Of a stretch of DNA of 9,830 nt, positions 5,811 to 9,830 are shown in pieces; position 1 is the first letter of the stretch; each line of letters starts with the position of its first letter. The translations under genes and the position numbers were made by a program. The stretch is taken from contig JAHEYA010000053.1 in NCBI GenBank assembly GCA_023251855.1, positions 1 through 9,830 of the forward strand, read 5' to 3'. Below the pieces are notes generated by a model. The model was given only the letters and a program-made list of their open reading frames with translations, did no database searches and had not been told where the DNA came from. This stretch comes from Bacteroidota bacterium. GTDB taxonomy: Bacteria; Bacteroidota; Bacteroidia; 2-12-FULL-35-15.

Positions 5811-8800
5811 ATGAATATTCGTTTTACATTTTGTTTGATAGTATGCTTGTCTTTAATAGGGATGGGTGCATTTGGGCAGCCAAGATTAAGCGGTAAACCC
5901 ACTCAGGGTTTGAATAAAATAGTTTGGCAGCCAATCTCAAAAATTAAAATTTCAGAGACTGAAATACATCGCTTTTTATCCTTTACAGGAGCCCAATATG
6001 CTTTTGAAGATGATTTTTTGCCTAGATACTCCCAAAAAATAATGTTAAATGGTAATGAACAGAGTTTTTCTACTGAAATTGAAAACCCTGTATTCGAAGT
6101 ATTATCGGAAGAAGAAACTACTTTCATTAAAAACACGACCCACGAACGAAATATTAACGCTAAAATCTCTGACAAGGTGCTGGTAACTTCAAGTGTATGT
6201 GTTGCCCGAAAAAAATCGTATGGTCTGGTTTCATTTATTCCGATCCATGTAAATGCAGTTACGGGTAAACTCGAAAAATTAATATCTTTTGATCTAAAAA
6301 TTATTTCGGGTACTTCAATAAAATCAGCTTCACGTGCTGTACACACCTATGCAGCTAACTCTGTTTTACAAAATGGGAATTGGTATAAAATCGGTATACA
6401 AAAAGATGGTATCTATAAGTTAACATATTCTTTTTTGCAAAATATTGGAATTGATGTAACCACCATAAATCCTCAAAATATAAGGATCTATGGCAATGGA
6501 GGAGGAATGCTCTCGGAATTAAACTCAGTTAAACGGTCAGATGACCTTGTTGAAAATGCAATATACGTTCAAGGTGAAAGTGATGCCATGTTTAACCAGG
6601 GGGATTATGTTTTATTCTATGGCAAAGGACCGAATTCCTGGTCATACAATAGTACTGCTTGTCCTCAATTCAAACATATTTTGAATTTATATTCTGATTC
6701 GGCATATTATTTTATTACTACTGATCTAGGAGCCGGTAAACGTATTCAATCTCAGGCATCATCAACTTTATCAGCAACAAATACAGTTAATAGTTTTGAT
6801 GATTATTCTTTTCATGAAAATGAAAATGTAAATTTTATTAAATCCGGAAGAGAATGGTTTGGCGAATATTTTGAAAATACAAATTCGTATAATTTTTCTT
6901 TCTCTTTCCCAAATATTGATGTTTCGGCACCAGCTACAGTGAAAACAAGCCTGGCATCACGTTATTTGACATCTGGCAGTGCAACTTATTCGGTTAGCAG
7001 CCAATCAGGAAGCACATCAATTTCAATCCCAAATGTAACAGGAAGTGAGTATGATGATTATGCCCGGATTTTATCAGGCTGTTATTCGTTTGCCCCTACC
7101 AATTCAACAATTACAGTAAATGTTACTAAACAAACAACGGATGCAATAGCATGGCTAAACTATATTGAAGTAAATGCAAGGCGACAACTAAATATGAGTG
7201 GAGTAGGAGATCAGCTTATTTTTCAGGATGCACAATCCACAGGTTCAGGTAACGTTGCTCAATATGCTATTACAAGCAGTCTGGCAATTCAAATATGGGA
7301 TATTACAGATATAAATAATGCAAAACTTCAAGAGTCCACAAACCCTGCAACTTCTCTTTATCAGTTTGTTTTGCCCGCTGATTCATTAAAACAATTTATC
7401 GCTTTCACAGGTTCCACTTATTATGCTCCGGCTTTTTCGGGTAAAGTAGTTAATCAAAATTTACATGCTTTATCCCGTAAGGATTTTATTATAGTTGCAC
7501 ATCCCGATTTCTATCAAGAGGCTTTGCAACTTGCTTCACATCATCAAACCAGAGATAATTTATCAACAATTGTTGTAACACCCCAGCAAATATATAATGA
7601 GTTCTCCTCTGGAGCACAAGATATTTCAGCCATCCGTGATTTTGTAAAAATGTTTTATGATAGAGCAACAAGTGCTGCTGAAATGCCTAAATATTTACTG
7701 CTTTTTGGCGATGGTTCTTACGATAATAAAAAACGATTCAGCAGTAATACTAATTATATCCCTACTTATCAGTCGTATAATTCAACTATTCCAACATCAT
7801 CGTATGTTTCAGATGATTTTTATGGCTTGCTTGACGACAATGAGGGTTTATGGAACAATGATGCGGTAGATATTGGTATTGGACGTTTTCCGGTAGATTC
7901 AAAAGCAGAAGCACAAGCTGCTGTCAATAAAATTTTAAGTTATACAAAAACCGGAGTTCCTTTATCAACAAGTAGTTCCACAGCATGTACCAACCAGGTG
8001 GCCGGATCACCCTTTGGCAGCTGGCGAAATATGGTTTGTTTTGTTGGAGATGATGAAGATGGAGATATACATATATCACAGTCCAATCAATTAGCAACAT
8101 TGGTGGATACGGCTTACAATGATTATAATATAGATAAAATATTTTTAGATGCTTATCAGGAAGAAGCTACTCCGGGCGGAAACCGATACCCGGGTGTATC
8201 TGAAGCAATCAATAAGCGAATTGAACAAGGTACATTAATTTTAAATTATACAGGACACGGTGGAGAGGTAGGGCTTGCGCATGAACGTATTGTGGAGGTT
8301 TCACAAATAAATTCATGGAACAATACCAACAAATTGTGTTTGTTATTTACTGCTACCTGCGAGTTTAGCAGGTATGATGATCCGGAAAGAACATCAGCAG
8401 GGGAGTATGCTTTTTTTAATCCGAATGGTGGTGCAGTATCTTTGTTTAGCACTGTCAGATTGGTGTTTGCGGCTCCCAATTTTTATCTGAATCTTGATTT
8501 TTATAAAGCCGCTTTTGAGCCAATCAATGGCAGAATGCCTCGTTTAGGGGATCTATATCAATATTTAAAAACACAAGCAGGAGGTAATTCTGAGAACAGT
8601 CGCAACTTTACTTTGCTGGGTGATCCGGCATTAACATTGGCTTATCCACAGCAGGTGGTTGTTACGGATACAGTAAATTCTGTTGCAGTTACTTCTTCAA
8701 GTTCCGATACATTAAAAGCACTTTCAGTTGTTACCATAAGTGGCCATTTAAAAGATAAGAATGGCAATATTTTAAATACTTACAATGGAATATTGTATCC

Positions 8801-9740
8801 GACGGTTTATGATAAGTCTCAAACCATTACCACTTTATCAAATGATGGAACATCCTCTAGTCCGCCATTTACATTTAAACTTCAAAAAAATATTTTATAT
8901 AAAGGAACGGTCAGTGTGAATAACGGGTATTATAAATTCTCATTCATTGTTCCTAAGGATATTGCCTATCAGTATGGTATTGGCAGAATAAGTTATTATG
9001 CTGAGAATGGAAATGAAGATGCACAAGGATATTATGAAAAAGTAATTATAGGAGGTTCTAATAATAATGCCACAGAAGATAAAGTTGGTCCTGAAATAAA
9101 TTTATTTTTGAATGATACTAAATTTGTTTTTGGCGGATTAACTGATGAGCATCCTGACCTTTTTTCGATTCTGAAAGATGGTAGTGGAATCAATACGGTT
9201 GGAAATGGTATTGGACATGATATTACAGCAATTTTAGATGCGAATACCGAAAAAGCAATTGTATTGAATGATTATTATCAATCGGATCTGAACAGCTATA
9301 AAAGCGGTACTATACGATATCCTTATAAGGATCTTGAAGAAGGGAAGCATACTTTAAAATTAAAAGTGTGGGATGTGTACAATAATTCCTCTGATTCATA
9401 TACAGAGTTTGTGGTTGCTAAATCAGCAAAGTTGGCATTAAGTCATGTTTTAAATTATCCAAATCCATTTACAACAAAAACACAATTTTATTTTGAACAA
9501 AACCAATGTTGTCAACTAATAGATGTGCAAGTGCAAGTGTTTACAATATCTGGTAAATTAATAAAGACCATTAATCAGTTTGTACATACCGAGGGTTTCC
9601 GTTCTGAGCCGATAGATTGGGATGGACGTGATGATTTTGGTGATAAAATAGGCAGAGGTGTTTATATGTATCGTGTTAAAATTAAAACAAGTGATGGAAC
9701 TACTGCGGAGAAATATGAAAAGCTGGTGATTCTAAATTAA
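5811..9740 (+). CDS. porU: PorU, type IX secretion system sortase (C25 gingipain-family cysteine peptidase)
   Basis: Surface peptidase of the T9SS attachment complex. In Porphyromonas it removes C-terminal sorting domains from secreted cargo and links the cargo to anionic lipopolysaccharide. The 1309-residue product has a Sec signal peptide (about 1-22, ending MGAFG-Q). A PorU-type N-terminal region follows, with YKIGIQKDGIYKLTY near 192-206. The peptidase C25 domain spans about 554-945, from DFIIVAHPDFY to LGDPAL (936-941). The catalytic dyad is visible: H816 in YTGHGGE and C850 in FTATCEF, 34 residues apart, close to the 33 of gingipains. Beta-rich C-terminal modules follow. The last ~98 residues are a type A sorting domain, with YPNPF (1216-1220), WDGRDDFGDKIGRGVYMYRV and a KLVILN end. 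It is longer than P. gingivalis PorU (about 1158). As I recall, gldJ and porU are also neighbours in Flavobacterium johnsoniae. PorV may lie beyond the window. Confidence 0.95.
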   Translation: MNIRFTFCLIVCLSLIGMGAFGQPRLSGKPTQGLNKIVWQPISKIKISETEIHRFLSFTGAQYAFEDDFLPRYSQKIMLNGNEQSFSTEIENPVFEVLSEEETTFIKNTTHERNINAKISDKVLVTSSVCVARKKSYGLVSFIPIHVNAVTGKLEKLISFDLKIISGTSIKSASRAVHTYAANSVLQNGNWYKIGIQKDGIYKLTYSFLQNIGIDVTTINPQNIRIYGNGGGMLSELNSVKRSDDLVENAIYVQGESDAMFNQGDYVLFYGKGPNSWSYNSTACPQFKHILNLYSDSAYYFITTDLGAGKRIQSQASSTLSATNTVNSFDDYSFHENENVNFIKSGREWFGEYFENTNSYNFSFSFPNIDVSAPATVKTSLASRYLTSGSATYSVSSQSGSTSISIPNVTGSEYDDYARILSGCYSFAPTNSTITVNVTKQTTDAIAWLNYIEVNARRQLNMSGVGDQLIFQDAQSTGSGNVAQYAITSSLAIQIWDITDINNAKLQESTNPATSLYQFVLPADSLKQFIAFTGSTYYAPAFSGKVVNQNLHALSRKDFIIVAHPDFYQEALQLASHHQTRDNLSTIVVTPQQIYNEFSSGAQDISAIRDFVKMFYDRATSAAEMPKYLLLFGDGSYDNKKRFSSNTNYIPTYQSYNSTIPTSSYVSDDFYGLLDDNEGLWNNDAVDIGIGRFPVDSKAEAQAAVNKILSYTKTGVPLSTSSSTACTNQVAGSPFGSWRNMVCFVGDDEDGDIHISQSNQLATLVDTAYNDYNIDKIFLDAYQEEATPGGNRYPGVSEAINKRIEQGTLILNYTGHGGEVGLAHERIVEVSQINSWNNTNKLCLLFTATCEFSRYDDPERTSAGEYAFFNPNGGAVSLFSTVRLVFAAPNFYLNLDFYKAAFEPINGRMPRLGDLYQYLKTQAGGNSENSRNFTLLGDPALTLAYPQQVVVTDTVNSVAVTSSSSDTLKALSVVTISGHLKDKNGNILNTYNGILYPTVYDKSQTITTLSNDGTSSSPPFTFKLQKNILYKGTVSVNNGYYKFSFIVPKDIAYQYGIGRISYYAENGNEDAQGYYEKVIIGGSNNNATEDKVGPEINLFLNDTKFVFGGLTDEHPDLFSILKDGSGINTVGNGIGHDITAILDANTEKAIVLNDYYQSDLNSYKSGTIRYPYKDLEEGKHTLKLKVWDVYNNSSDSYTEFVVAKSAKLALSHVLNYPNPFTTKTQFYFEQNQCCQLIDVQVQVFTISGKLIKTINQFVHTEGFRSEPIDWDGRDDFGDKIGRGVYMYRVKIKTSDGTTAEKYEKLVILN

Positions 9741-9830
9741 TTAGTACTTTAGCGGTTTCTAGGCTGACCGCGTTCGCAAAAATTTTGGCGTTAACGTCAT
9801 CTCCAAATAATATAGAGTATACTCTTTTGT
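9741..9830. other. CpG-rich segment downstream of porU, cut by window edge
   Basis: No plus-strand gene start is evident. The 50 bases 9751-9800 contain about 48% GC and six CpG dinucleotides, clearly above the surrounding sequence. They hold a short stem GCGGT (9752-9756) with ACCGC (9767-9771), not followed by a proper T tract, so it is at best a weak porU terminator. They also hold the palindrome CGTTAACG (9789-9796). The minus strand is open from the window edge to a TAG at 9700-9702, overlapping the porU 3' end by 41 bp, and a second minus frame stops at 9759-9761. Either could be the tail of a convergent gene, but neither is recognisable. Confidence 0.4.
9814..9825. repeat. 12-bp perfect palindrome AGAGTATACTCT
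   Basis: AGAGTATACTCT is its own reverse complement, has no spacer, and lies about 75 bp downstream of the porU stop. A dimeric regulator site or the end of a repeat element are both possible; the window stops five bases later. Confidence 0.6.

Noticed and set aside
5618..6346. Minus-strand frames 5618-5902 and 5903-6346 at the porU 5' end
   Set aside because: They run antisense through the porU signal peptide and N-terminal region and lack recognisable features. The first spans the spacer but its residue pattern looks like chance translation of AT-rich DNA.
5811..9740. A secreted gingipain-like protease rather than the PorU sortase
   Set aside because: The long PorU-type N-terminal region, the overall length and the gldJ neighbour favour PorU, although both share the C25 domain and a sorting domain.
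1..9830. CRISPR array, tRNA, rRNA, insertion sequence or phage genes
   Set aside because: No regularly spaced repeats, no cloverleaf or rRNA-like sequence, and no transposase, integrase or phage motif was seen on either strand.

Overview
The window is an AT-rich stretch (GC near one third, judged by eye) from a member of the Bacteroidota. The case rests on gene content: three genes of the type IX secretion system (T9SS), which is essentially confined to this phylum, plus a DAHP synthase-chorismate mutase fusion of the kind found there. Genes mostly lack Shine-Dalgarno sequences and have A-rich leaders, which also fits. Class or genus cannot be fixed from the sequence.

Layout. Positions 1-937 (minus) hold the N-terminal 312 codons of a bifunctional DAHP synthase/chorismate mutase, cut by the left edge. 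A 151-bp divergent spacer with an octamer tandem repeat and a possible 7-codon leader ORF separates it from pyrG (1089-2726, plus), CTP synthase. pyrG converges on gldJ; the 114-bp gap holds a strong two-part hairpin terminator and an AAACTTT heptamer array that abuts the gldJ stop codon. gldJ (2841-4397, minus) lies 127 bp downstream of a PorP/SprF-family outer-membrane protein gene (4525-5481, minus). A 329-bp divergent spacer with two clear inverted repeats follows, then porU (5811-9740, plus), the C25-family T9SS sortase. The last 90 bp are non-coding or the edge of the next element; they are richer in GC and CpG and contain a 12-bp palindrome.

How the genes fit together. The left half is housekeeping biosynthesis (aromatic amino acid entry, CTP). 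The right half is a T9SS block: an outer-membrane lipoprotein needed for secretion and gliding (GldJ), a PorP/SprF-type outer-membrane component, and PorU, the peptidase that removes C-terminal sorting domains from cargo and attaches the cargo to the cell surface. PorU carries its own type A sorting domain. All three are predicted to act at the outer membrane.

No mobile element, CRISPR array, tRNA or rRNA was seen. All five main genes belong to recognised families. The least explained material is in the spacers, above all the two dyads between the PorP/SprF gene and porU, and the terminal CpG-rich segment. I found no convincing undescribed multi-gene system.
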